Shown here one piece after another: positions 51,027-59,461 of a stretch of 64,000 nt of DNA. Position 1 is the first letter of the stretch. Every line of letters starts with the position of its first letter. The position numbers and the translations under genes were made by a program. The notes beneath the pieces were generated by a model, which worked only from the letters and a program-made list of their open reading frames with translations, was not told where the DNA came from and did no database searches. The DNA comes from Vibrio campbellii CAIM 519 = NBRC 15631 = ATCC 25920 (lineage in GTDB: Bacteria > Pseudomonadota > Gammaproteobacteria > Enterobacterales > Vibrionaceae), in assembly GCF_002163755.1 (NCBI RefSeq), contig NZ_CP015863.1, positions 1,860,001 to 1,924,000 on the forward strand. Direction: 5' to 3'.

Positions 51027-51554
51027 CTAACAAGCAACTTCTGCAATTGCTCGATAAATCAATTTACCCTCTACCGTTTTACTTTCCATTAGTGCGATAG
51101 CATCAATCGGTAACGGCAGTGGTAAGATCTTTATATCATCCAGTGGCGCTTGCTTATCGATATGACGAGCTAATGTAATGTGCGGAACGTAGTGTCGTGA
51201 CTCCGTCGCGAAGCCATCCTGTTCCAGTGCTTCTATCAGTTCATTTTGCAGATTGGTAACAGCATGATTGTCTTCAATACCCAACCACGCTAGTTGTCTG
51301 CCACTTTGGTAAAACGAACCTAGATGATCAACAGTAATATGTTTGCAAGAAGACTTCAGATTGTGAAGAATCTTCGTTAGTTGCTGAGACTCCTCATGTG
51401 TCGATTCACCAATAAAAGCTAAAGTAATATGGAAGTTTTCTTTGCGAGTGTATCTCCCTACTATCTCATGCTGTTTTAACTTTTCTTGAATTTGCTTGAG
51501 CTTTGACTTGCTAGTTTTATCAAAGGTAAGCGCGAAAAATAATCTCATCTGCAC
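51027..51554 (-). CDS. thpR: RNA 2',3'-cyclic phosphodiesterase (2'-5' RNA ligase family)
   Basis: The product is 175 residues, the usual size. Two HxT motifs of the 2H phosphoesterase fold: NFHITLAFIGES (about 41-52) and PHITLARHI (about 130-138). N-terminal RLFFALTFD and central RQLAWLGIED fit the family. It hydrolyses 2',3'-cyclic phosphates to 2'-phosphates on RNA. It follows the fosA stop by 4 bases, so they form one unit. Confidence 0.92.
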   Translation of the reverse strand: MQMRLFFALTFDKTSKSKLKQIQEKLKQHEIVGRYTRKENFHITLAFIGESTHEESQQLTKILHNLKSSCKHITVDHLGSFYQSGRQLAWLGIEDNHAVTNLQNELIEALEQDGFATESRHYVPHITLARHIDKQAPLDDIKILPLPLPIDAIALMESKTVEGKLIYRAIAEVAC

Positions 51555-51558
51555 GCTC

Positions 51559-51957
51559 CTAAAGCCACTCTAACCCTTCATAAGGTTGATGCTTTATGCT
51601 CTCTAATCGAGAGTATAAATCGCCAGTGTGGATTTCTAACTTGTGGCCATCAGGATCAAGGATGTATAACGACTCCCCTTCACTTTTATTCTCTTTCCAT
51701 TGGCGAATACCCAACTCGATAATTGTGTTGGTAAAGTCGGTAAAATTTTGCTGTGAAACAGTAAAAGCAATGTGGGTGTAATCATGTTTTTCGTCGGGCT
51801 TGTCGACCGATAAACAAAGCCATAGGTCACCCAATGAGAGATACGCACCGCGCTTCCACTTTACATGCCCTTTAAAACCGAGCGCTTTAATATAGAACGC
51901 TAGCGACCGTTCTAAATCACTCACCGCTATCGTAATGTGGTTCAATCCTGTCAGCAT
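51559..51957 (-). CDS. fosA: FosA-type fosfomycin glutathione transferase
   Basis: From ATG 51957 (MLTGLNHITIAVSDLERS) the product is 132 residues, matching FosA; the frame is open upstream, but FosA proteins start here. Active-site residues are kept: His7, Thr9, His62 (DYTHIAF), Ser92 (NKSEGES), Glu108 (DGHKLEIH) and Arg117 (YSRLES). The enzyme is a Mn/K-dependent VOC-fold dimer that opens the fosfomycin epoxide with glutathione. Its position with thpR, without mobile elements, suggests an intrinsic chromosomal gene. Confidence 0.9.
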   Translation of the reverse strand: MLTGLNHITIAVSDLERSLAFYIKALGFKGHVKWKRGAYLSLGDLWLCLSVDKPDEKHDYTHIAFTVSQQNFTDFTNTIIELGIRQWKENKSEGESLYILDPDGHKLEIHTGDLYSRLESIKHQPYEGLEWL

Positions 51958-52029
51958 GACTCGTCCTTGGTAATTCATCATCGCTATTGTGGCAAACAAC
52001 TATGCAGAATTGAATCGACAGATAAAAGA

Positions 52030-52053
52030 AAGCCCAGAACAATGTCTGGGCTT
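52030..52053 (-). terminator. Terminator of the acyltransferase pseudogene
   Basis: AAGCCCAGA/TCTGGGCTT; on the minus strand it is followed by TCTTTT. Confidence 0.75.
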
Positions 52054-52058
52054 GGTAT

Positions 52059-53006
52059 TTACATTGCCGGAGCAAGTCTAGGTTTATACAAACAGCATTC
52101 GCCATCCGGTCGTGTTTTAAAACGGCGATGTAGCCACATGTATTGACTCGGACTCGCCATAATGGACTGCTCGACAATCTTATTCACGAACACGGCCGCT
52201 TGGTCTGGGTCGTTTTTCGGGAACCCCTCAACTGGAGCACTGATGGTTAACTTGTATTGACCATTGCTCTCACGAACCATGGTAAACGGCACAATCGCAC
52301 AATCCGTCGCATCCACCAGCAAGCTGGTTCCCGTCGTGGAACAAGCGCGCTTTACTGCAAACAAGGGCGCAAACGTAGAACGACGAGTACCGTAATCATG
52401 GTCTGGTGCGTACCATACACGATGCCCCGTTTTGAGCGCTTCAAGCATCCCTTTAACGTTTTTACGATCGATTAAAGTTCGATTCGAACGAGAACGTCCT
52501 TTGTATTGAAAGTAATCAAAACATGGGTTGTTGTTTGGTCGGTAAACCCCAGAGCCTGATTTTTTGATACCAAACGCACGAGCGCCTAGCTCTAGGTTCA
52601 TCGAGTGAACCGCTAACATTAAAACGCCCTCACCTTGTTTTTCTAGCGCTTCAATGTGTTCCATTCCTTCAATCGTTACGTGCTTACTCACACGTCTGTC
52701 TGACCAAAGCCACGCCATGGCGGTCTCAAACAAGGCGATGCCCGTGTTATCGATATTGTCTTTTAAAATCGCCTCACGCTCTTGTTGGCTCATGTCTGGA
52801 AAACACAGCTCTAAATTACGTTTGATCGTGACTTGTCGTTTTTTCATTAATCACATCGCAATACGACCAATTCCGCTTCCTAGCGCGAGTTATACACGAA
52901 ATGGGAGGAGGCTAAGAAGGTACATGATGCTAATAATGATCAATGTGCCCCAGTAGCGAGGTGCCAAAAATTCTACCTTGAATTTTGATGCCGTGTGCTT
53001 ATTCAT
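52059..53006 (-). pseudogene. LpxL/LpxM-like lipid A acyltransferase with two nonsense codons
   Basis: From ATG 53006 one frame gives MNKHTASKFKVEFLAPRYWG, a membrane anchor (LIIISIMYLLSLLPFRV), TAA, LALGSGIGRIAM, TGA, then LMKKRQVTIKRNLELCFPDM and the complete catalytic part. HX4D-type residues lie in LMLAVHSMNLELG, with YRPNNN, DRKNVKGMLEALKTG and APDHDYG after it. Relatives are about 306 residues with Gln or Tyr and Arg at the two stops. An internal ATG at 52847 could give 262 residues without the membrane anchor. The intact enzyme would add a secondary acyl chain to lipid A. Confidence 0.82.
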
Positions 53007-53436
53007 GAATGTATCATCAGACGAAATCGTCTTATTAATCCTTAAAAACAACGCTAAATGCGAATAGCAATTACCATTGACTGTACTTATTACAAAAACT
53101 AAAGCGCGCGGATGCTATGGCGCTTTAATACGTTACACAATAAGAACTTTCTGAGATTGCGGTGGACACTATCAAGTTAAACAAAAAGGGCGTGATATTC
53201 GTCGAATTGAAACAAAGTGCTAACTATTTTGCTAAAAGAAGAGAATAGGAAGAATCAAGTCATAGGGAGAAAAGTGCACTTGGCTTCTTTTGGGGGCAGG
53301 TTTGCATCCTCGATGATATGGCCCTTATTTTTCTGTTAACACTACTCGATGTAAACGTTTGTTTTTCTGCACTCAGAAGTGTACAGTCTCGCTAACTAAT
53401 CATTGATGCCAATCCTTTGCTGTAATTGGAACCTCC
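53007..53436. other. Intergenic with a short dyad
   Basis: No gene. TAAAGCGC (53100-53107) and GCGCTTTA (53120-53127) form an exact 8-bp hairpin without T run. The right end holds the promoter of the LysE-type gene. Confidence 0.35.
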
Positions 53437-54066
53437 ATGAACTTCGACACCTTGCTGGCTTTCGGCGGAATCGTCTTCTTTTTAGCCATTATTCCCGGCC
53501 CTAACGCATTACTCATTTTATTTACCGCACTTACGCAGAGTCGTCGCTTTGCTATTGCCAATATTTTAGGTGTGGCACTTGGCTTTCTGATCCACGCTTT
53601 TGTCTCCGCAAAAGGGTTGAGCTTGTTGCTTTCACAATCAGCGCTGGCGTTCAACATATTAAAGTGGATGGGTGTTGCGTACTTAATTTGGTTGGGCATC
53701 AATAACCTAAGAAGTGGACTTAAACTGGCAGACCAAAAGTTAAAACTTGACCGTAAAATCGAGGAACAGACTCTCAAGCAAGCCTTTGTGAAGGGACTAT
53801 TGACTAACCTGCTTAATCCAAAAATCGTGTTGTTCTACCTCTCTATTTTCCCTCAGTTTGTGCAACCTGAACATATTCTCGAGCAAAGCATCATGTTGGG
53901 TGCTCTTCAGGCAAGCATTGTTGCTAGTTGGTTTTTGTTTGTGATTTTCTTTGCCACTAAGGTTAAGGCCATGCTCACTTCTTCGAAAACAAGCAAGTGG
54001 CTGAACTACGTAAGTGGGGGGTTGTTTGTTTTCTTCGGCATCGGTTTAGCTAATACCCGTTTTTAA
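53437..54066 (+). CDS. LysE/RhtB-family exporter
   Basis: The product is 209 residues with about six membrane helices. The signature FFLAIIPGPNALLIL lies near residues 14-28, and GLLTNLLNPKIVLFYLSIFP in the middle. A RhtB/LeuE-type amino acid exporter is likely; substrate unknown. It is a single-gene unit with a strong terminator. Confidence 0.88.
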   Translation: MNFDTLLAFGGIVFFLAIIPGPNALLILFTALTQSRRFAIANILGVALGFLIHAFVSAKGLSLLLSQSALAFNILKWMGVAYLIWLGINNLRSGLKLADQKLKLDRKIEEQTLKQAFVKGLLTNLLNPKIVLFYLSIFPQFVQPEHILEQSIMLGALQASIVASWFLFVIFFATKVKAMLTSSKTSKWLNYVSGGLFVFFGIGLANTRF

Positions 54067-54085
54067 AGCCAGACTAAAGATACGA

Positions 54086-54113
54086 AAAACACGCCCACGA
54101 GCGTGTTTTTTAT
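54086..54113 (+). terminator. Terminator of the LysE-type gene
   Basis: AAACACGC/GCGTGTTT followed by TTTATT; also usable by the convergent 37-residue gene. Confidence 0.85.
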
Positions 54114-54123
54114 TGTCTCTGAC

Positions 54124-54237
54124 TTAGCCAAAAACAGCGGCTAACACCAAGATCCCAACAAACAACACAGCGACTAACCCCAACAAATACGAGAGCTTGC
54201 CAGTGCCGCCCTTTGGCGCTTGATTACAACATCCCAT
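54124..54237 (-). CDS. 37-residue membrane peptide with N-terminal Cys pair
   Basis: GGAG lies 6 bases before the ATG. MGCCNQAPKGGTGKLS precedes one membrane helix (YLLGLVAVLFVGILVLAAVF). The paired Cys right after the start could bind metal or be lipid-modified. The clean RBS and the terminator beyond it support a real gene. Function unknown. Confidence 0.6.
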   Translation of the reverse strand: MGCCNQAPKGGTGKLSYLLGLVAVLFVGILVLAAVFG

Positions 54238-54544
54238 GGTTTTCTCCACTTTCTGAATCACGCTAACTGCTCTTAATCTAGACCTTCCCCCAAGGTCAGA
54301 GTCAAACTTTGGCTAGCTTCCCATCAATTTCTCGAGTTCCGGTAATAAATAATTCGCTATAAACACGTTTTTAATATGCATTTTTTAAATCGATTTGCGT
54401 TTTTTAACCAGAGCAAACGTTTAAATTGATTACGAATAAACCATTGGCATTTCGCTTCATTTTTGGGTAAATACATACCGTTTTTGGCTATATACCCACA
54501 GATTCTCACAACCCTGCAATACGCCCGTCTTACTTGTAGAACGC
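54238..54544. other. Intergenic and permease deletion joint
   Basis: No gene. The permease remnant begins at its right end without any of the expected upstream helices. Confidence 0.35.
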
Positions 54545-54907
54545 ATGCTCTCCACCCGAGGCATGTGGCTATTGAACATTCTAATGACTCAGCTCTACAT
54601 GGTGATGTACATCTGTATCTTCGTCAGCTTCTTGGTTTCACGTCCTAAACATACGGACATTGAACGTCCATTTCGTGTGCCTGGCGGCAAGTTTGGCATG
54701 ATGTTGGTGGCTGCTTTAGGTTTGATGAGCTGTCTGGTAACCATCTTCGTTTCATTCGATGTACCGGCAGGTATAAGCGCTCAGACAGGTGCTTATGTAT
54801 TGATTCTTGGTTTCATTGCCTTTAGTTTGCCAGCGATTGGGGCCGTGATGTACCGAAACCGCAAACGTCGCCGACAAGGTCAGTTGATTGAGGTGATGGT
54901 GAATTAG
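54545..54907 (+). pseudogene. C-terminal remnant of an APC-family amino acid permease
   Basis: About 120 codons match the end of amino acid antiporters: LNILMTQLYMVMYICIFVSF, then DIERPFRVPGGKFGMMLVAA, two more membrane segments and a basic tail. Complete proteins are about 450-500 residues with 12 helices; here only the last 3 or so remain and nothing similar lies upstream. The original terminator is retained. Not expected to transport. Confidence 0.8.
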
Positions 54908-54929
54908 TTCATCCCCCTCATCAGATAGC

Positions 54930-54960
54930 AAAAAGCCGCGAACGAATCGCGGCTTTTTTG
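54930..54960 (+). terminator. Terminator after the permease remnant
   Basis: AAAAGCCGCGA/TCGCGGCTTTT stem followed by TTTG. Confidence 0.9.
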
Positions 54961-54977
54961 TGTTTGGAATTTCTAGG

Positions 54978-55310
54978 TTAGTGACCAACCGTCTTAGACA
55001 GCAAGTTAACAATCATCACACCAGTGAGGATGAAGCCAATACCAACAAGCGCAGCAAGGTCGAGCTTTTGTCCGTACAGGAAGTAACCGACAGCAGCGAC
55101 AAGTACAATCCCCGCCCCACTCCAAATCGCATAAACAATACCAACAGGCATGCTTTTTACTGTTACAGACAGTAGGAAGAAAGCGATACCATAACCAATG
55201 ATAACCACTGTACTTGGCATCATTTTGGTAAACTGTTCTGTCTTAGGAATAGAAGAAGTCGCAATCACCTCACACACGATAGCTATAGATAAAGCAACCA
55301 GTGGAGGCAT
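54978..55310 (-). CDS. Small multidrug resistance (SMR) family transporter
   Basis: From ATG 55310 the product is 110 residues, the family norm. The essential membrane Glu then falls at position 14 (MPPLVALSIAIVCEVIAT), as in EmrE. Four helices are visible, with GIAFFLLSVTVKSMPVGIVY and AIWSGAGIVLVAAVGYFLYG typical of the family. SMR dimers export cationic drugs, quaternary ammonium or guanidinium compounds by proton exchange. Confidence 0.92.
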   Translation of the reverse strand: MPPLVALSIAIVCEVIATSSIPKTEQFTKMMPSTVVIIGYGIAFFLLSVTVKSMPVGIVYAIWSGAGIVLVAAVGYFLYGQKLDLAALVGIGFILTGVMIVNLLSKTVGH

Positions 55311-55463
55311 AGAAACAAGCATTTTGAACATAAGGCAATCAACGCTCAATTAACCTGAACTCGATGACATATCGAATCTCTGAGCGCCGCATTATAATCA
55401 AAATCCGCTAGCGCGCTATAAAAAGTGATGCAACTCACATTTACGCCAGCGTAATAATCGTGA

Positions 55464-56144
55464 TTAAAAGTCAGTCTCTTCCAAGTTAATTACACAGGCA
55501 GACGTATCCATTCGAGCTGCTAACAAAGATTCTGGATCTGCATAAACGATATTATTCAGCCCCAACTTTTGCATGTCATCAATGCGGTACATCCAAGCCG
55601 CTTTGCTCGTATCGCATCCAGCCTTTTGCAACTTCTCGCGCTTATTTAGGTGCCCAAACATGGTGATCTTTGGATTCACAGCGACCAAGGCAAAAAACGC
55701 ATCTTCATGTTGTCGCCATAAGGTCAGTGACTGCTGCCATTGTTCAAGTTCTTCTTGGTCGAAGCCATCAGTGTCCCATTCATCTTTCATCGCACCGCCG
55801 AACCACAACACTTCTGAACCTTTCATCACCAAAGTACTTGGCGCAGCAGTAAGCACATAATTAGCACAAGCAGACGCACACGTGCCATTAACAATGAGAT
55901 GAACTTGATTATTGTAAAGCCATCGACCAAGCTCCATGGCTGGTCGGTATTCGCCAGAATCACTGTCTATCATCAGTGCAACAACACCGTCCGGCTGAAC
56001 ATTAGCAAGCTCTATGGCTTCTCTAACCTTTTCTGTACTTATCTCTCCATTGAAGTAAAGTGTTCTACCTTCCATGTAAATATCATCTGACAGGCTGCAC
56101 GCGACAAACCCTAAAAGCGTGATCGCGCTGAGACACTTTCGCAT
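55464..56144 (-). CDS. Periplasmic ClpP/crotonase-fold-like lipoprotein
   Basis: From ATG 56144 the product is 226 residues. The N-terminus MRKCLSAITLLGFVACS has a lipobox-like LGFVAC. The mature part resembles ClpP-like periplasmic proteins: GRTLYFNGEISTEKVREAI, VVALMIDSDSGEY and GTCASACANYVLTAAPS with a candidate nucleophile Ser in CASAC. Such proteins (COG3904-like) are poorly characterised; protease activity is not demonstrated. Cys are numerous, fitting an oxidising compartment. Confidence 0.68.
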   Translation of the reverse strand: MRKCLSAITLLGFVACSLSDDIYMEGRTLYFNGEISTEKVREAIELANVQPDGVVALMIDSDSGEYRPAMELGRWLYNNQVHLIVNGTCASACANYVLTAAPSTLVMKGSEVLWFGGAMKDEWDTDGFDQEELEQWQQSLTLWRQHEDAFFALVAVNPKITMFGHLNKREKLQKAGCDTSKAAWMYRIDDMQKLGLNNIVYADPESLLAARMDTSACVINLEETDF

Positions 56145-56330
56145 ATCGCTCTCCATGATCTTGATTCCAAAACTCGACACTGGAACTTTAAAAGATTATT
56201 GAACAAGTTGAATAAAGGCGAGACAAAAAGTGGCATTTTTTGATCAACGTCAACATGTACATACAGATGCTTATGTGGTGTTTAAGTTGCGCTAAAAGAG
56301 AGAAACGATGATTTAAAGATCTAACTGAGA

Positions 56331-56810
56331 TTACTGCCAAACCATAATGGTAGTTTGAATGTCGTTATGTAGAGCGTAATGTAGAGGTCGAAAGCCATAT
56401 TTCCAATATAAAGCTTCATTATGTTGTTCGCATTGTAGGAACAGTTTGTTAAAACCAAGCTGAGAAACATGGTTTTGAGCACGAGCCACGAGCGCCGCAG
56501 CATAGTCTTTACCCCGAGCTGAATCCTCTACATATACACCACCTAACCAATGTTCGTATTCTGGAAAGTCAATGTTCTCTCTGATCTTAAGTTCTGCGGT
56601 CGCGACAAGCTTGTTGTTTTCATCATGAACAACAAATGCGAGTGGAAATTCGTGTCGGCTGTTAGCCTTAAGCAAGACTTTTTCATGAACTTGAGCGGGC
56701 GTAACACCAGGGACGGTATAAGCTCACTCGTCAAAGTACCAGCGTGCGATAATGTAAGACTCATCTGGAAAATCTGCAAGAAAATGAATTTGGAAGGTTT
56801 GCTCTGTCAC
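56331..56810 (-). pseudogene. GNAT acetyltransferase interrupted by one nonsense codon
   Basis: From GTG 56810 the frame reads MTEQTFQIHFLADFPDESYI, IARWYFDE, TGA (56724-56726), AYTVPGVTPAQVHEKVLL, then the GNAT core with LVATAELKIRENIDF, LGGVYVEDSARGKDYAAALV (acetyl-CoA loop) and ALYWKYGFRPL. The stop sits where relatives have Trp (FDEWA). An internal start at 56675 gives 114 residues but loses the first helix. The start overlaps the preceding gene's stop (TAGTG), so it was translated as part of a two-gene operon. Confidence 0.8.
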
Positions 56811-57211
56811 TAGTAGCCCCCATCCGCGCTATCAACAACACCGACCTCACCTGCTACATCAGAACTAGGCTTACTAAAACGATGTTGCTGCGCAAGCTCG
56901 AAGTAGATGTGCATATCGATAGGCTCTGGAGTGTTAAGCAGCATTTTACCTACCTCCCTCTGGAAATAGCCGTGATTGCCTAACGCTTCGGTTAAACCTA
57001 ACTGCTCATAACTCGCCAAGCTCGTAAACATGCCGTAAGCGTATTGATAACGCGCCATGTCTTTCAATTTATCGTGACCAAGTTCAGTCAACGCTTTGTC
57101 TACTTCATCCGGTAGGTAAACGTCCTTATCACCAAACTCTCTAAGTAACACGATAGGCACCTGATGTGCGATGCTCTGAATGATAGCTTTTCTTTTAAAC
57201 ATGCCAAACAT
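56810..57211 (-). CDS. Hypothetical protein, 133 aa
   Basis: From ATG 57211, with GGAGG 5 bases upstream, the protein starts MFGMFKRKAIIQSIAHQVPI. A frame open to 57301 lacks an RBS. It is a soluble helical protein with YLPDEVDKALTELGHDKLKD and RYQYAYGMFTSLASYEQLG. Similar short vibrio proteins exist, but I know no function. It is translationally coupled to a broken GNAT gene. Confidence 0.65.
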   Translation of the reverse strand: MFGMFKRKAIIQSIAHQVPIVLLREFGDKDVYLPDEVDKALTELGHDKLKDMARYQYAYGMFTSLASYEQLGLTEALGNHGYFQREVGKMLLNTPEPIDMHIYFELAQQHRFSKPSSDVAGEVGVVDSADGGY

Positions 57212-57498
57212 AATGTCCTCCACTGACGGTGATGAGCCAAACAACGCACTAACAGACGTGCTGGCGAGCCGATGAGTCTCTTTATTAGTATTTGGGCTCA
57301 AAATTTATACTAACTCGATCTCATAATCGTCTTCAAACGCTACCGTATCCGTTACACAAAAATGTACTCAGAAATCTTGCCGTAATCACATCCTGCTGAT
57401 TGGGTTTTCCATGCAACCGAAAAGTACCGGCTCACGCTGCCGTGTTGTTAACTGGACCATTCACTTCGGTAACTGCTCGCTCGGGTAATTACACACAT

Positions 57499-57533
57499 AA
57501 AAAAAGCCCAGCATAATGCTGGGCTTTTTTAGG
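57499..57533. terminator. Strong terminator hairpin
   Basis: AAAAAGCCCAGC/GCTGGGCTTTTTT with a short loop, T-rich on both strands, in a gene-free stretch. No plus-strand gene lies just before it, so it may end an unannotated small transcript. Confidence 0.8.
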
Positions 57534-58332
57534 TCCACGTCAACAAGATGATTTTTAACTGCATCAACAAGGATAGTTGGTTATATTATTTTTAATATCC
57601 TTGCCACCATCTTTAATAAACCTTACCACTAACAACTGACGAGTTAATGAATGATGCATACGGTACTTAATATAACTTTATTCTAATATTAATTATTCAA
57701 ACGGTTCGGAAATATACATGACTTATGAAACTCTCATAAATCTTAATTTTAATAAGGTTAATATAATTTTCTGATATGATTTAAAGATTACAGGCCCAAT
57801 AAAACAACATGCTGTAATACTCTAAAGACAACATCATACAAATCCATACAAACCAAAATTAAAACAATACCTTAACCACAAACGAAGAAGCGCTCACCTC
57901 GGACTTCCACTTGAAAGCACAACGAAACCACCACCCTCGTTTAATGGTGCATGAACTCTAATTTATAAAACTTATTATTTCAATAGAACTCAGTTAATTA
58001 ACTCAATTAAATATGTTTTAAAAAACATGGCACTCTATAAAAGTGAAATAAAACTGTAACAAATCTTTACAATGAAAAACATCAGGTTAACTCTTGGAAT
58101 ATAACTACAATTACGAAGATAAAAAATATATTTATAATTATTAAAAACCAGCGCTATTTTCATGATTTCCTAATAAAAGAGATGAGGCCAATAAAATATA
58201 TATGAGTGTTATATTTTATTGACTGGCTACATGTTCAAAATATTAAAGCTTTAGATGTTCTAGCCATTTGGAAAGAAATCGAGTTCAAAGTCACATTTCG
58301 TATCGACATCCGTAGGCAATTGGGGTAGTTTT
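57534..58332. other. 800-bp AT-rich gene-free region upstream of metA
   Basis: No coding frame is supported on either strand. A more GC-rich patch at about 57890-57950 stands out. The right end is the metA promoter with MetJ boxes. The length could accommodate a small RNA, but I cannot define one. Confidence 0.4.
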
Positions 58333-58348
58333 AGATGTATAGACGTCT
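58333..58348 (+). promoter_or_regulatory. Tandem MetJ boxes (met boxes)
   Basis: AGATGTAT and AGACGTCT are adjacent 8-mers. The second is the exact met-box consensus and the first matches 6 of 8. They lie 28 bases before the metA start, placed to repress metA when S-adenosylmethionine is plentiful. Confidence 0.85.
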
Positions 58349-58376
58349 AAAAAATAAAGCTTAGGGAGAGAAAGCC

Positions 58377-59318
58377 GTGCCAATTAGAATTCCAGATCAG
58401 TTACCCGCTAGCGATGTATTAAGGACAGAGAACATCTTTGTGATGAGCGAAAGTCGAGCGGCAAGTCAGGAAATCCGTCCATTGCGAGTGCTTATTCTCA
58501 ATTTGATGCCAAAGAAGATTGAGACAGAAACTCAGTTTCTGCGCCTACTTTCTAACAGCCCTCTTCAAGTGAATGTGGAGCTGCTAAGAATTGATAACCG
58601 ACCAAGTAAGAGTACGCCAACCGAACACTTAGATACGTTTTATCGTCAGTTTGAGATGGTGAAAGGTAAAAACTTCGATGGACTCATTATTACAGGTGCG
58701 CCATTAGGTTTGGTTCAGTTTGAAGATGTGATTTATTGGGACCACTTAAAAACCATTATGGAGTGGGCAAAACATCACGTCACTTCAACACTGTACGTGT
58801 GCTGGGCGGCACAAGCTGGGTTGAAGCTGCTGTATAACTTGCCAAAGAAAACACGTAAAGAGAAGCTATCGGGGGTCTACCATCACAAGATCCATCATCA
58901 ATACCACCCTCTTTTGCGTGGCTTTGATGATACCTTCCTAGCACCACACTCACGTTACGCTGATTTTTCGCCTGAGTTTTTAGAAGAACACACTGACCTT
59001 GATATCCTCGCGACTTCTGATGTTGCTGGTACCTACCTGGCAACAACAAAAGACAAAAGGAATGTGTTTGTTACTGGTCACCCGGAATACGACTCACACA
59101 CATTACACAACGAGTATATTCGTGACCTAGGTGAAGGTATGGAGCCAGCAATTCCAATCAACTATTACCCAAATAACAATCCGGATAACCCACCATGCGC
59201 AAGTTGGCGAAGTCATGGACACCTGCTGTTTTCTAACTGGCTTAACTACTGTGTTTACCAACAAACGCCGTATGATCTGGATCATTTCAGCGAGGATGCG
59301 TTCACAAAGGACGACTAA
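58377..59318 (+). CDS. metA: Homoserine O-succinyltransferase
   Basis: The product is 313 residues from a GTG start (AGGGAGAG upstream), standard for MetA. The catalytic Cys is Cys142 in LYVCWAAQAGL. The His/Glu pair is in VTGHPEYDSHTL, and the N-terminus MPIRIPDQLPASDVLRTENI is typical. It commits homoserine to methionine synthesis by transferring succinyl (in some species acetyl) from CoA. MetJ boxes precede it and a terminator follows. Confidence 0.97.
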   Translation: MPIRIPDQLPASDVLRTENIFVMSESRAASQEIRPLRVLILNLMPKKIETETQFLRLLSNSPLQVNVELLRIDNRPSKSTPTEHLDTFYRQFEMVKGKNFDGLIITGAPLGLVQFEDVIYWDHLKTIMEWAKHHVTSTLYVCWAAQAGLKLLYNLPKKTRKEKLSGVYHHKIHHQYHPLLRGFDDTFLAPHSRYADFSPEFLEEHTDLDILATSDVAGTYLATTKDKRNVFVTGHPEYDSHTLHNEYIRDLGEGMEPAIPINYYPNNNPDNPPCASWRSHGHLLFSNWLNYCVYQQTPYDLDHFSEDAFTKDD

Positions 59319-59338
59319 CTCCCTGATTTTAGAGTGTG

Positions 59339-59368
59339 AACTAAGCCGCCAACTGGCGGCTTTTTTAC
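59339..59368 (+). terminator. Terminator of metA
   Basis: AAGCCGCCA/TGGCGGCTT with a tiny loop, then TTTTACG. Confidence 0.9.
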
Positions 59369-59461
59369 GTCAGTTTGCCAACCTGATCGCATAGTGTTTT
59401 ATCCTCGTTAGGCTTTTGCATCGGAATTCATATCATGCTTTGTGAATCAGGGATGTGGGGC

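Noticed and set aside
54463..54648. 61-residue frame upstream of the permease remnant
   Set aside because: Another frame over the remnant, without similarity to permease helices.
5185..56810. In-frame TGA, TAA and TAG at conserved Trp, Gln and Arg positions suggesting stop-codon reassignment or selenocysteine
   Set aside because: All three stops are involved, the affected genes mostly also have truncations or frameshifts, and many intact genes in the window end in the same stops. Ordinary gene decay explains them.
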